From Azospirillum melinis (GTDB taxonomy: Bacteria > Pseudomonadota > Alphaproteobacteria > Azospirillales > Azospirillaceae): a DNA stretch of 64,000 nucleotides. The stretch spans positions 38,179 through 102,178 of the forward strand of contig NZ_WHOS01000025.1 of the NCBI RefSeq assembly GCF_013340935.1, read 5' to 3'. The notes beneath the pieces were generated by a model. That model ran no database searches. It was not told the origin of the DNA and worked only from the letters and a program-made list of their open reading frames with translations. Within the stretch, counting starts at the first letter, position 1. The number at the start of each line of letters is the position of its first letter. This document shows, in pieces, positions 7,525 to 16,083 of this stretch. A program made the position numbers and the translations under genes.

Positions 7525-9453
7525 TCAGACCGCCTGCGGCAGCCCGTGGATGTAGCCGACGCCGCCGCTGCGGCGGTTGCGGTAGGCGTCGTCGATCAGG
7601 CCGGCGACGCTGTCCTTGACCTTGTCGTGCAGGCCCTTCTCCCAGTCGCCGGGGTGCTGGAAGTTGCTCATGATGTAGGAGAAGCCGTTGACGTCGTCGA
7701 CCGCCTGCAGGCCGGTCGACTCAGCGCCCGCCGGGCAGGACAGCAGGCGCGACAGCTGCTTGGTGTCGACGTTGTAGGCCCACAGGAAGTTGTTGACGTG
7801 GGCGCCGCTGTCCTCGCCGATCAGCAGCGTGCGCAGCTTCTCGGAGAATTTCAGGTTGTCCGGGTTGGCGATGCGGTCGGCGTCGGCGGTGTTGCCGATG
7901 GCGTCCGGAGTGGCGAGGTCACGGCCGACCAGGGCCGGGACGGCGCTGAAATGCACCGGCACCCACTCGCTGTCGATGGCGGCACCGGCCAGATCGGTCT
8001 GACCGCCCTTCATCGGCAGCTGATAGACCGCGCCGGCGTTGATGGCGTCGACCTTGATGCCGCTCTTGCCGTCGCTCATCGACTTGTACATGTAAGACAC
8101 CGCCATGTAGGCGGTCTTGTCCTTGGCGTTGACGGTGACGCCTTCCAGCTTGGTCAGCGCCAGCGTGGCGCCGACGGTGGGGGCGTAGCGGTGGGTCTCC
8201 AGGAAGGCGGCGGCCTTCTCCATGCCCGGCTTGAACTTGACCCACTGGGTCTTGCCGCTGAAGGGGATGAGGGTGAAGGACGGGTCCTTCGGATCCTCCT
8301 TCTTCACCTCGACGATGTCGGCGGCCTTCAGGCTGTCGGCCAGTTTCTCGATCTCGGCGCTGGTGGCGTGGCCCAGCTTGACCCACTTCAGGCCGAAGGC
8401 GCCGCCCTTGTCGAGGTCCTTGCCGGCCTCCTGCTCCATCTTGGCGGCATAGAGGGTGCCGGCGGACAGGTCCTTGGCCTTGTCGGCGATGAACATGAAC
8501 AGGCCGCCGTTGGTGGCGTCGTCACCCATCAGCACGGTGCGCTCGTCCGGCATCACCTGCACCAGCTCGTGCGAGATGCGGCCCAGGCAATAGTGCTTCC
8601 TGATGCTGCCGGTGCCGTCGGCGTTCACCGTCACTTCCGGCAGGTGGCCGTAGTGGTACGGGTTGGCCTTGGTCTCGTCGCCGAACAGGTTCTTGCTGTA
8701 GGCGCGGAACTGGTCGTCGAGCGCCGCCGCGTCCGGCTCGTACTCCTCGCTCGACAGGTGGGTGTTCCAGGGCGACAGGCTGGCGCCGCAGGTGATCCAC
8801 AGGCCGTGCACGCCGCTGGTGTCGACATTGTGGTATTGCACCAGCTTGAGCGCGCCGGTCTCCTTGTTCTGGTCCAGCGTCAGGACGGCGATCGGCGACG
8901 GCAGCTTGCCGTACATCGAGGCGTCCTTGGAATCGCGGGTGGTGTATTCGAATTGGACGACGGCGAACAGAGTGTTGCCGGTGACGCCGGCCACCTTGGC
9001 TCCGGGGACCGGGTTCAGCAGGTTGCAGCCGTCCGGGCAGTCGGAGAAGAACTGCGCCGGGGTCGCCAGCGAGCCGTCCATGATCGGCTTGCCGTTGATG
9101 TCGACATAGCCGCCGGCCAGGATCGTGCCGCCCTTGCCGTCCGGAACCTGATCGCCGGTGATGAACAGCGGCTGGTAGCCGAGCGCGAAGCTCTGCTTGG
9201 AGCCGTCGGCCCAGGTCACGACCATGCTGGATTCGACCGTGGTCTTCGCCTGCGCCGCGGCGGCGGTCGGGGCGGCCATGCCGACGAACTCGACGGCGAC
9301 CGGCGCGCCCTTGGCGGCGGCGGCCTCGGCGCCCGAGGCGAACAGCAGTTCGCCGGCACCGATGCCGGCGACCGGCAGCAGCGGCAGCCCGGCGAGGGCG
9401 CGGAGCACCGAACGGCGCGACGTTTCAGGCAGATGGACGGACAGATCGGTCAT
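7525..9453 (-). CDS. phoX: PhoX-family alkaline phosphatase (DUF839), Tat-exported
   Basis: 642 residues from the ATG at 9453, chosen because GGGAG sits at proper distance and the N-terminus then begins with a twin-arginine signal (SRRSVLRALAGLPLLPVAG). The frame stays open 21 codons further upstream, but those residues are not signal-like. The body matches PhoX/DUF839 proteins: long beta-propeller stretches with GDDATNGGLFMF, HGLWITCGASLSPWNTHLSSEE and a C-terminal GEDSGAHVNNFLW. Members are monomeric, calcium- and iron-dependent periplasmic phosphomonoesterases for phosphate scavenging. A clear terminator follows. No Pho box could be identified by eye. Monocistronic. Confidence 0.88.
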   Translation of the reverse strand: MTDLSVHLPETSRRSVLRALAGLPLLPVAGIGAGELLFASGAEAAAAKGAPVAVEFVGMAAPTAAAAQAKTTVESSMVVTWADGSKQSFALGYQPLFITGDQVPDGKGGTILAGGYVDINGKPIMDGSLATPAQFFSDCPDGCNLLNPVPGAKVAGVTGNTLFAVVQFEYTTRDSKDASMYGKLPSPIAVLTLDQNKETGALKLVQYHNVDTSGVHGLWITCGASLSPWNTHLSSEEYEPDAAALDDQFRAYSKNLFGDETKANPYHYGHLPEVTVNADGTGSIRKHYCLGRISHELVQVMPDERTVLMGDDATNGGLFMFIADKAKDLSAGTLYAAKMEQEAGKDLDKGGAFGLKWVKLGHATSAEIEKLADSLKAADIVEVKKEDPKDPSFTLIPFSGKTQWVKFKPGMEKAAAFLETHRYAPTVGATLALTKLEGVTVNAKDKTAYMAVSYMYKSMSDGKSGIKVDAINAGAVYQLPMKGGQTDLAGAAIDSEWVPVHFSAVPALVGRDLATPDAIGNTADADRIANPDNLKFSEKLRTLLIGEDSGAHVNNFLWAYNVDTKQLSRLLSCPAGAESTGLQAVDDVNGFSYIMSNFQHPGDWEKGLHDKVKDSVAGLIDDAYRNRRSGGVGYIHGLPQAV

Positions 9454-9589
9454 GGCGGATGTCTCCCGAACCCTCATCAGGGCAAGCGGCTGGCATGCGG
9501 CGCGCCGCCGGACCATGGGAGCCCGTTCGGCGCAGCCTTGTTCTTGGCGAGCGTCGGGAAGCTACCGCGGGGATGTTACAGTTTGACGG

Positions 9590-9907
9590 TCAGCGGGCGC
9601 TGAGCATGCAGGTGCGGTCCGACGGCATCGGCAGCGCCACCGGCTTGCCGTCCGCCCCGGTGCCTCGCACCACGCGTCCGCCGGCTTTTCCGCCTACCGC
9701 CGGCTGGGGGGCGGGTTGTTCTGCGATCTCCGGGTCGGTCACCTGGCCGGCGACCGTCCATTGCCGGGTCTGCGGGTCCTGGCAGCGCAGCTCGTAGCGG
9801 CCCTTCATCGGCTCGGCTGCTGCCGGGGCTGCGACCAGGGGCGTGACGGTGCCGGTCAACAGGAGGACGGCCAGGGTGGCGATGCGGCGGGGAAGATGGC
9901 GGGGCAT
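9590..9907 (-). CDS. small exported hypothetical protein
   Basis: 105 residues with a classical Sec signal (RRIATLAVLLLTGTVTPLVA, cleavage likely after AAPAAAE). The mature part has two Cys (one in YELRCQDP, one in DRTCML) that could form a disulfide, plus a Pro/Gly linker. No family recognised. It sits 38 bases after the methyltransferase stop on the same strand and may be co-transcribed with it. Probably periplasmic. Confidence 0.6.
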   Translation of the reverse strand: MPRHLPRRIATLAVLLLTGTVTPLVAAPAAAEPMKGRYELRCQDPQTRQWTVAGQVTDPEIAEQPAPQPAVGGKAGGRVVRGTGADGKPVALPMPSDRTCMLSAR

Positions 9908-9945
9908 GGCGGTGTTCTTCTTGGGAAGGCCGTCGGCAAAGGGGA

Positions 9946-10608
9946 TCAGCGGCGGATATAGGCGGCGTAGCCGATGCTGTCCGGCTCGCCGATATACTGG
10001 TCGAGCTGCCAGTCGGGGGAGTTTTCCAGATAGGGGCGGACCAGCCGCTGCTTTTCCGTGTCCCAGTCATGGGCCAGCAGAAGCGTGCCGGGCCGGCAAT
10101 GGGGCTCGAAGAAGCGGAGCTGCCCGAACGTCTCCTCCCCATCGCTGCTGCCGTCGAGGAACAGGCTGTCCACCCCCTGCTCCGGGTCGATGTGGGGCAG
10201 GAACAGCGCCGGATCGCCGCCCAGCAGGAACTTCACATGCGGGTTCAGCTCCGGCAGGTAGCGGGCGTAGTAGCCGGCGGCGAGCGCGTAGTTGTTCTGC
10301 TCCGCCTCCAGCGTCACCACCTGTCCCGCACCCAGCTGGCGGAAGGCCGAAGCCAGGAAATAGGTGCTGCCGCCGCCCAGATAGGTCCCGATCTCGAAGC
10401 ACTGGCGCGGCCGGCGCTTCAGGATCGCTTCGAACAGGGCCCTGCGGTCGGCCATGTACATCTGGCCCGGCAGGTCGCGGCAACCCTCGAAGAAGAACTG
10501 CTGGCGCTCGTCCCACTTGGGTTTGACCGCCACCATGTAGAGGGCGCGGCCCACATCCGTCAGCTCATGGTAATTGTGCCGAAAAACCTCCATGGAAGGC
10601 ATGGACAT
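9946..10608 (-). CDS. class I SAM-dependent methyltransferase
   Basis: 220 residues. SAM-binding signature CFEIGTYLGGGSTYFLA near residue 90, acidic VTLEAEQNNY after the second strand, and SLFLDGSSDGEETFGQL as the metal-type acidic loop, as in Methyltransf_24 / TylF-like enzymes often found in glycan and natural-product clusters. No signal peptide, so cytoplasmic. The methyl acceptor is unknown; nearby glycosyltransferases make a sugar possible. The start ATG at 10608 is the first in frame; a second ATG six bases on is an alternative. Confidence 0.75.
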   Translation of the reverse strand: MSMPSMEVFRHNYHELTDVGRALYMVAVKPKWDERQQFFFEGCRDLPGQMYMADRRALFEAILKRRPRQCFEIGTYLGGGSTYFLASAFRQLGAGQVVTLEAEQNNYALAAGYYARYLPELNPHVKFLLGGDPALFLPHIDPEQGVDSLFLDGSSDGEETFGQLRFFEPHCRPGTLLLAHDWDTEKQRLVRPYLENSPDWQLDQYIGEPDSIGYAAYIRR

Positions 10609-10666
10609 GGGGGTCGTACTCCTGACGGTGGTGGTGCCGGACTGTAGGCGCCGGCTGGCGGGACGG

Positions 10667-11257
10667 TCAACCGGGGGAGGACACCGCCCGGGCGATGTCG
10701 GCCTGCCAGACCATGCTGACCAGCGCGATCTGGGTCAGCAGGTGCATCTCGCCGCGGCCGATGGCCTCCAGCAGCTCCGTCCGGGTCAGGAACAGGATCT
10801 CGGTGTCCTCCAGATCGTCGGAAACCGGATCGGCGACCCGGCGGCAGCCGGTGGCGTGGAACATGTGCGACCAGGCCCCGCCCTGGTTGGCGTTGACGAT
10901 GTAGGCGCCGAGGTCGGTCCAGCGTTCCGCCTCCATCCCCGTCTCCTCCATCAGTTCGCGTTTGGCGGCGGCCAGCGGATCCTCGCCGGGCGACAGATGC
11001 CCGCCGGGAAACACCAGCCCGACCTTGCGCGGGCCATGGCGGTACTGGCGATAGGTGACGATCCGCCCGTCCGCCGTCTCGGCGAAGATGCAGGCGAAGG
11101 ACGGCTGGTCGAACTGGTAGTAATCGTCGATCCGCCGCCCGTCCGGCAGCTCCACCGTCTCGACCCGCACCTTCAGGAACGGATCGGCGTCCAGCAGTTC
11201 GCGGCTGCCCAGCACGGTCCAGGGTCGATGCAGGCGATAGGGGCGATGTCCGGGCAT
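10667..11257 (-). CDS. Nudix hydrolase
   Basis: About 196 residues from the ATG at 11257; an upstream ATG at 11323 would add 22 Ser/Ala-rich residues with no sign of conservation. The Nudix box reads GGHLSPGEDPLAAAKRELM followed by EETGME, matching the GX5EX7REUXEEXGU consensus. Substrate may be a nucleoside diphosphate sugar such as ADP-ribose, to judge from the length and the position of the box, but this is not decided by sequence. It is 58 bases upstream of the methyltransferase on the same strand. Confidence 0.82.
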   Translation of the reverse strand: MPGHRPYRLHRPWTVLGSRELLDADPFLKVRVETVELPDGRRIDDYYQFDQPSFACIFAETADGRIVTYRQYRHGPRKVGLVFPGGHLSPGEDPLAAAKRELMEETGMEAERWTDLGAYIVNANQGGAWSHMFHATGCRRVADPVSDDLEDTEILFLTRTELLEAIGRGEMHLLTQIALVSMVWQADIARAVSSPG

Positions 11258-11604
11258 GGGCTGTCTTTTGCTTTCGCTGGTCGCGGCGGAAGGGCTTGCC
11301 GGCGATGGGCTAGCAGCAGCCATCCGTCCGGTCCAGTTCTCTTCATGGGGAGGGTGCCGACCCGTTCCGTTCCTGCAATTGGCGGATCATGCGGATGGGA
11401 AGCAACCCTGAAAAGAAATTCATAGTATCATGGCCGTCTGATGAGGCAATAACTACGCTTTTCTATATATGATGCTCAATCTATTTCTTCTTTCGCGTGC
11501 GCCGAATGAAACAAGATGTGACCGATTTTTTCTAAACCTCCATTTTGATTGAGCCGTTTCTGCAAAAAGGCTTATCGGTTCCCGCACGAGTGCAACCATC
11601 TTCG
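11258..11604. other. divergent intergenic region, AT-rich in its right half
   Basis: Between the Nudix gene (leftward) and the three-domain glycosyltransferase (rightward). Bases 11415-11560 are much richer in A and T than the flanks and include TTCTATATATGA near 11463, a plausible promoter area for the rightward genes. Both neighbours may start inside it if their upstream alternative starts are used (11323 leftward; GTG 11590 or TTG 11545 rightward). No other gene seen. Confidence 0.4.
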
Positions 11605-13938
11605 ATGCAGATTTTGTCCGGTTCCCTGCTCCAAGGCCCGATCCCACGCCTGATTCACCAGACCTGGAAGACAGGCGACATCCCCTCCGGCTTCCAAACG
11701 CTGCAACGCAGCTGGATCGCGCGCAATCCCGGCTTCTCCTACCGGTTCTGGACCGACGGCGACATCGAGCGCTTCGTCGCAGAGGAGCATCCGGCGCTGC
11801 TGCCGGTCTTCCGGGGCTATGCCGATCCCATCGCGCGGATCGATCTGGCGCGCTACCTGATCCTGCGCCGCTTCGGCGGGGTCTATGCCGACCTCGATTT
11901 CGAATGCCTGCAGCCGATCGACGGGCTGCTGGAGGGGCGGAGCCTCGTCGTCGGGCTGGAGCCGGAGGAGCATGGCGGGCTGGCGAAGGCGGTGGAGCGC
12001 GGCCTGTCCCGCATCCTGTGCCCCTCCTTCCTCGCATCGGTGCCCGGCCATCCCTTCTGGGACCATCTGCTGGACCGGCTGGTCGAGGCGCGGCACTGCG
12101 CGGATGTGCTGGACGCCACCGGCCCCTTCCTGCTGACGCGCGCCCATGCGGAGTATGAGGGAACGAACGGCGCCGCGGTGACGGTGCTGCCGCCGGAGTT
12201 GCTTTATCCCGTAACCAAGGAAGACTGCTGGAGCGGCCGCCTGTTCGATCCCGTCTTCTGGGAGCGGGTGACGCGCCGGGCCTACGCGGTCCATTACTGG
12301 GAAGGCACCTGGTTCCGGGACGGTGCCGGGCGGGGTGCCGCCCTGCCGCGGCAGATCGCTGCGGTGGTGACCGACGGGCGGCCGGAAGAGGCCCGTGTCC
12401 CGGTGGCGAAGGCGCAGGATTTGCCGCTGATCTCCTGCCTGATGGTCACCAGGGGGCAAATGGCGGGACGGGCGGGCTTGCTGGAATTCGCCATCGACGG
12501 CTTCGCGCGCCAGACCTACCCCAACCGCGAGCTGGTCATCGTCTGCGACGGCCCGGCTCTGCCGCAGGACGACCCGCTGGAGCGGGCGGTCCGTGCCGCG
12601 GGCTGTCCGAACGTCCGCCTGGTCCGGGTGGAGCCCGGCGACCAGCCCGGGGTGCGCACGCTGGGCGAACTGCGCAACATCGCGGTCGACCATGCGGCCG
12701 GGCTCTATGTCTGCCAGTGGGACGACGACGACCTCTACGACCCCAGCCGGCTGGAGATGCAGCAGCGGGTGCTGGCGGCTGCCGGCGCCCAGGCCTGTCT
12801 GCTCGGCCGCTGGATGATCTGGTGGCCGGCCGAAGACCGGCTGGCGGTGTCCTGCGAACGGGACTGGGAAGGCTCGCTTCTGTGCGAAAGGGCGTCGATG
12901 CCCCGCTATCCGGCCCTTCGCCGCGGCGAGGACACCCCGGTGGTCGAGCAGCTGCGCCGCAGCGCCCGGGTCGTGCGGATGGACATGCCGCGGCTCTACA
13001 CCTACGTCGTCCATGGCGGCAACACCTTCACCACCCGGCATTTCGAGGAGCACTGGCAGGCCGCCACCGCCCGCTTCAGCGGCGAGCGCTGCCGCGCCGT
13101 GCTGGAGGAGATGGCCAAGCGCCTGCCGGTGGAGCCATACCGCCGCGTCGCCGCGCCCGTTCCGGCCACCGCCGCGGCGCGGCAGGAGACGGTGCTGGTG
13201 CTGACCCCGGTGAAGGATGCCGTTCCCCATCTGCCGCGTTATCTGGAACTGCTCGGCCGGCTCGACCACGATCCGTCCCGCCTGTCGCTGGGCTTCCTCG
13301 AAGGGGACAGCCGCGACGGCACGCATGGCTGGCTGGCCGACCGGCTGCCGGATCTGCGTCAGCGCTACAGCCGGGTGACGCTGCTGCGCCACGATTACGG
13401 ATTCCACCCCGGGGGACCGCGCTGGGCGCCGGAAATCCAGCGGCGGCGGCGGGAACTGCTGGCCCGGTCGCGCAACCGGCTGCTGTCCGGCGCGCTGGAG
13501 GATGAGGATTGGGTGCTGTGGCTCGACGCCGATCTGGTCGACTATCCGCCGGAGCTGCTGGCCCGGCTGCTTGCCGCCGGGCGCGACATCGTCGTCCCCC
13601 GCTGCGTCCTGCCCGACGGGCGGACCTTCGACCTCAACAGCTTCCGGCTGACAGGCGAGGAGGACCCGCGCCATCTGGTCGACGGCATCTTCCAGCCGCC
13701 GCGCGGCTCGGGCCGGCGCTATCTGGATTCCTTCGCCGGCGAGGACATCGTGCCGCTGGACGGGGTGGGCGGCACCGCCCTGCTGGTGCGGGCGGATCTG
13801 CACCGGGAGGGCCTGTGTTTCCCGCCCTACAGCCATCGCGGCTACATCGAAACGGAGGGGCTGGCGATGATGGCGAAGGATATGGGCGTGACCGCCTGGG
13901 GTCTGCCGGACCTGCGCATCGTCCACGCCGAACACTGA
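11605..13938 (+). CDS. three-domain glycosyltransferase (GT32-like, GT2-like, Anp1/GT62-like)
   Basis: 777 residues from the ATG at 11605; TTG at 11545 or GTG at 11590 would lengthen it. Domain 1 (residues 10-240) has the GT32 opening PRLIHQTWKTGDIP and the DxD in RFGGVYADLDFE. Domain 2 (270-480) is GT2-like (LISCLMVTRGQMAGRA; QWDDDDLYDP). Domain 3 (525-777) resembles the fungal Anp1/Mnn9 mannosyltransferases: VLVLTPVKDAVPHLPRYLEL, LGFLEGDSRDGT, and WVLWLDADLVDYPPEL. Such multi-domain enzymes build successive linkages of surface glycans. No membrane segment; cytoplasmic. Followed 13 bases later by another glycosyltransferase, hence an operon. The exact sugars are unknown. Confidence 0.82.
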   Translation: MQILSGSLLQGPIPRLIHQTWKTGDIPSGFQTLQRSWIARNPGFSYRFWTDGDIERFVAEEHPALLPVFRGYADPIARIDLARYLILRRFGGVYADLDFECLQPIDGLLEGRSLVVGLEPEEHGGLAKAVERGLSRILCPSFLASVPGHPFWDHLLDRLVEARHCADVLDATGPFLLTRAHAEYEGTNGAAVTVLPPELLYPVTKEDCWSGRLFDPVFWERVTRRAYAVHYWEGTWFRDGAGRGAALPRQIAAVVTDGRPEEARVPVAKAQDLPLISCLMVTRGQMAGRAGLLEFAIDGFARQTYPNRELVIVCDGPALPQDDPLERAVRAAGCPNVRLVRVEPGDQPGVRTLGELRNIAVDHAAGLYVCQWDDDDLYDPSRLEMQQRVLAAAGAQACLLGRWMIWWPAEDRLAVSCERDWEGSLLCERASMPRYPALRRGEDTPVVEQLRRSARVVRMDMPRLYTYVVHGGNTFTTRHFEEHWQAATARFSGERCRAVLEEMAKRLPVEPYRRVAAPVPATAAARQETVLVLTPVKDAVPHLPRYLELLGRLDHDPSRLSLGFLEGDSRDGTHGWLADRLPDLRQRYSRVTLLRHDYGFHPGGPRWAPEIQRRRRELLARSRNRLLSGALEDEDWVLWLDADLVDYPPELLARLLAAGRDIVVPRCVLPDGRTFDLNSFRLTGEEDPRHLVDGIFQPPRGSGRRYLDSFAGEDIVPLDGVGGTALLVRADLHREGLCFPPYSHRGYIETEGLAMMAKDMGVTAWGLPDLRIVHAEH

Positions 13939-13951
13939 CAGGTGGAGTAGC

Positions 13952-14911
13952 ATGTCGACCGCCCAACGCCTCGGCAATGACGGCCCGGAGATCGGCGCCA
14001 GCATCGTCCTCTGCACCCATCGGCGTCCGGAACTGCTCGCCGCCTGCCTGGACAGCCTGGCCGGACAGCGGGCGGGCTTTGCCCCAGGCAGCTCCCGTGA
14101 AATGGCCCATGAGATCCTCGTGATCGACAACTCCCCCCTGGAGGACGGGCGGGCGGTCGTCGAGAGCCGGCAGGCCGCCTTCGCTTTGCGGGGTGTGCCG
14201 CTGCGCTACGTCATGGAGGGGAATCCAGGCGTCAGTTTCGCCCGCAATCGCGGCGTGCTCGAAGCGGTGGGAGCCCTGATCGCCTTCATCGATGATGACG
14301 AGCGGGCCTGCGACGGGTGGCTGGAGCGCTTGCTGGAGCCCTTCCATCGACTTGGCGATGCCGTGGACATCGTTGCCGGCGAGGTCGAGCCGGATTTCGG
14401 CGCCCTGGCCCGGCCGGACTGGTTGGCCGACGACATGATGCATTTTTTCTCATGCCGTTGGGGCTGGGACAGCGAGCCCCGCTTTCTGCGCGAGGCCGAA
14501 TGGTTCGGTGAAGGGAACTGCGCCTTCCGCAAGCGGCTGATGGCCGGGCGCGCCTTCCCCACCGACCTTGGCCGCAAGGGGGATGGGTTGATGACGAACG
14601 AAGGCATCGTCTTCATGGAGATGCGCAGTGCCGGAGCCGCCACCTACTATGTGCCGGCCGCCATGGTGTCCCACCTCATCCATCCCGACCGGTTGAACCG
14701 ACGCTGGCTGATGCGGCGGATGTTCTACCAAGGGGTTTCCAACCGCTTGACGCAGCGGCGATACGGGCTTTCCGAACAGCGCTGGGACTTCAACGTCAAT
14801 TTGGCCAAGCTGGCCGATCTCGATGTCGAGAGCCTGGAGGGAGAAAGCCTGAGGGCGATGATCCGGCTGTATTACCAGCTCGGATATGCGTCGGGTTCCA
14901 GCATGGGTTGA
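13952..14911 (+). CDS. family 2 glycosyltransferase
   Basis: 319 residues; ATG with GGTGGAG upstream. N-terminal GT-A fold: ASIVLCTHRRPELLAACLDS, the nucleotide-sugar region NPGVSFARNRGV and the acidic AFIDDDERACDGW. The C-terminal part (after about residue 150) has the WFGEGNCAFRKRL acceptor-side motif of rhamnosyl/galactosyl-type transferases. It follows the three-domain glycosyltransferase by 13 bases and is probably co-transcribed and acts on the same glycan. It ends 17 bases from the stop of the convergent oxygenase. Confidence 0.85.
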   Translation: MSTAQRLGNDGPEIGASIVLCTHRRPELLAACLDSLAGQRAGFAPGSSREMAHEILVIDNSPLEDGRAVVESRQAAFALRGVPLRYVMEGNPGVSFARNRGVLEAVGALIAFIDDDERACDGWLERLLEPFHRLGDAVDIVAGEVEPDFGALARPDWLADDMMHFFSCRWGWDSEPRFLREAEWFGEGNCAFRKRLMAGRAFPTDLGRKGDGLMTNEGIVFMEMRSAGAATYYVPAAMVSHLIHPDRLNRRWLMRRMFYQGVSNRLTQRRYGLSEQRWDFNVNLAKLADLDVESLEGESLRAMIRLYYQLGYASGSSMG

Positions 14912-14928
14912 GGCCATCCGGAAACCCG

Positions 14929-15918
14929 TCAGGCCGCCACATAGATCCGGTTTACGAAGGGGTCCAGCCCGCCCGGCACGGCCGGAGAACGGCGGTCGAG
15001 CGGCGGAACGGTCGGGCCGTGGGGGGTGCGGTTGACGTTGTACTGACCGGACAGCAGCAGGCGCCGGCCCCGCCGCGGCAGGGCGCCCTTGTGGACGCCA
15101 TAGGTGTCGCCCAGGAAGCGGCTGCCGGCCGGGCCGGTCATTGTCACCGTTCCGGCTGTACCGAAGGCGGCCTCTACCTGCGCGTCGGTCAGGGCGCGGC
15201 CGGTGGAGAGCAGGCGGCTGCGGTGGCTGCCCTTGACGAAAATATGCGGTCCGCCATCCTCGTCTACGTCGGTCAGGTAAAAGAAGATTTTGAAGCCGCG
15301 CAGGCTGTCCAGGTCGCGGTGGTGGCGCTGGGTGCCCTTGGCCGCCTCACGCCCGCCGAAACTTCCGCCGCCCCAGGACCACCAGCAGCCGATGTTGTCG
15401 AGGATCGGCTTGCAGCCGAGATACAGCTCCGCCGTCTCCAGCACCTGCGGGTCGTTGAAGAGAGCCAGCACATGGGGTGCCTGCAGGATCTGGTCGATGC
15501 CGTGATAGCCCATATTGGAGTCCGGGCTGGGCGGGCTGTCGGGCCGGAACCAGCCCATATGCGGGCGGAAGGGATCGTGGCAGGGGATGTTCTCGAAATA
15601 GGCGCGCAAATCCCCGGCGATGGCCGGGTCGATGGGCGGCAGCAGCGGGGTGATGCCGTCCCTCTCCAGCGTCCGGCACCAGTCCCGCGCCTCCAGCGAC
15701 GGATGGAAACCGGGCGTGCGCGGCCGCTTTGCCGCGAGCAGCCCAGCCAGGCGGTCGCGCAGGACCGGGTCGGTGACGATGGGCAGGATGTCGTAGATGG
15801 CATGGCGCGGATCGGCCTTCGCCCTCCGCCAGTAGCCCCGTGGCGAGGCGATGCGCGTCCGCACATTGTCCAGAAAGCTGCCGACGGGGGCGGAGGCTGG
15901 GATAAAGGAGGACGTCAT
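14929..15918 (-). CDS. phytanoyl-CoA dioxygenase-like Fe(II)/2-oxoglutarate oxygenase
   Basis: 329 residues. The iron-binding HxD lies in QRHHRDLDS and the distal His and Arg in YGVHKGALPRRGR. The jelly-roll strands between (FKIFFYLTDVDEDGGPHIF) are typical of the PhyH family. PhyH-like enzymes hydroxylate lipids, sugars or natural products using 2-oxoglutarate and oxygen. Lack of a signal peptide puts it in the cytoplasm. It is convergent with the glycosyltransferases and divergent from the sialidase-like gene, so it may modify a sugar or lipid of the same glycan. Substrate unknown. Confidence 0.78.
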   Translation of the reverse strand: MTSSFIPASAPVGSFLDNVRTRIASPRGYWRRAKADPRHAIYDILPIVTDPVLRDRLAGLLAAKRPRTPGFHPSLEARDWCRTLERDGITPLLPPIDPAIAGDLRAYFENIPCHDPFRPHMGWFRPDSPPSPDSNMGYHGIDQILQAPHVLALFNDPQVLETAELYLGCKPILDNIGCWWSWGGGSFGGREAAKGTQRHHRDLDSLRGFKIFFYLTDVDEDGGPHIFVKGSHRSRLLSTGRALTDAQVEAAFGTAGTVTMTGPAGSRFLGDTYGVHKGALPRRGRRLLLSGQYNVNRTPHGPTVPPLDRRSPAVPGGLDPFVNRIYVAA

Positions 15919-16083
15919 GGGATGCCGAACCGCGTAAAAGGGGAATCGCCTTCAAAGACTCTCCACAAGGGCGCCAGCCTTTCAAGGGGTATCCGTTTTC
16001 AGCGCCGTTCTGCTGCCGAGGCACGGCGTCGCGGGTTATAAGCCTTGCGGTCTTTTGAGGACTGAAGAAGGCAGGGGAACCCG

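Noticed and set aside
7357..9603. 748-residue open frame on the plus strand
   Set aside because: Antisense to phoX, which has a Tat signal, conserved motifs, a Shine-Dalgarno and a terminator. The plus-strand product is low-complexity Val/Gly/Ala/Asp.
11572..14130. 852-residue minus-strand open frame
   Set aside because: Antisense to the three-domain glycosyltransferase. It has no recognisable domain and typical antisense composition.
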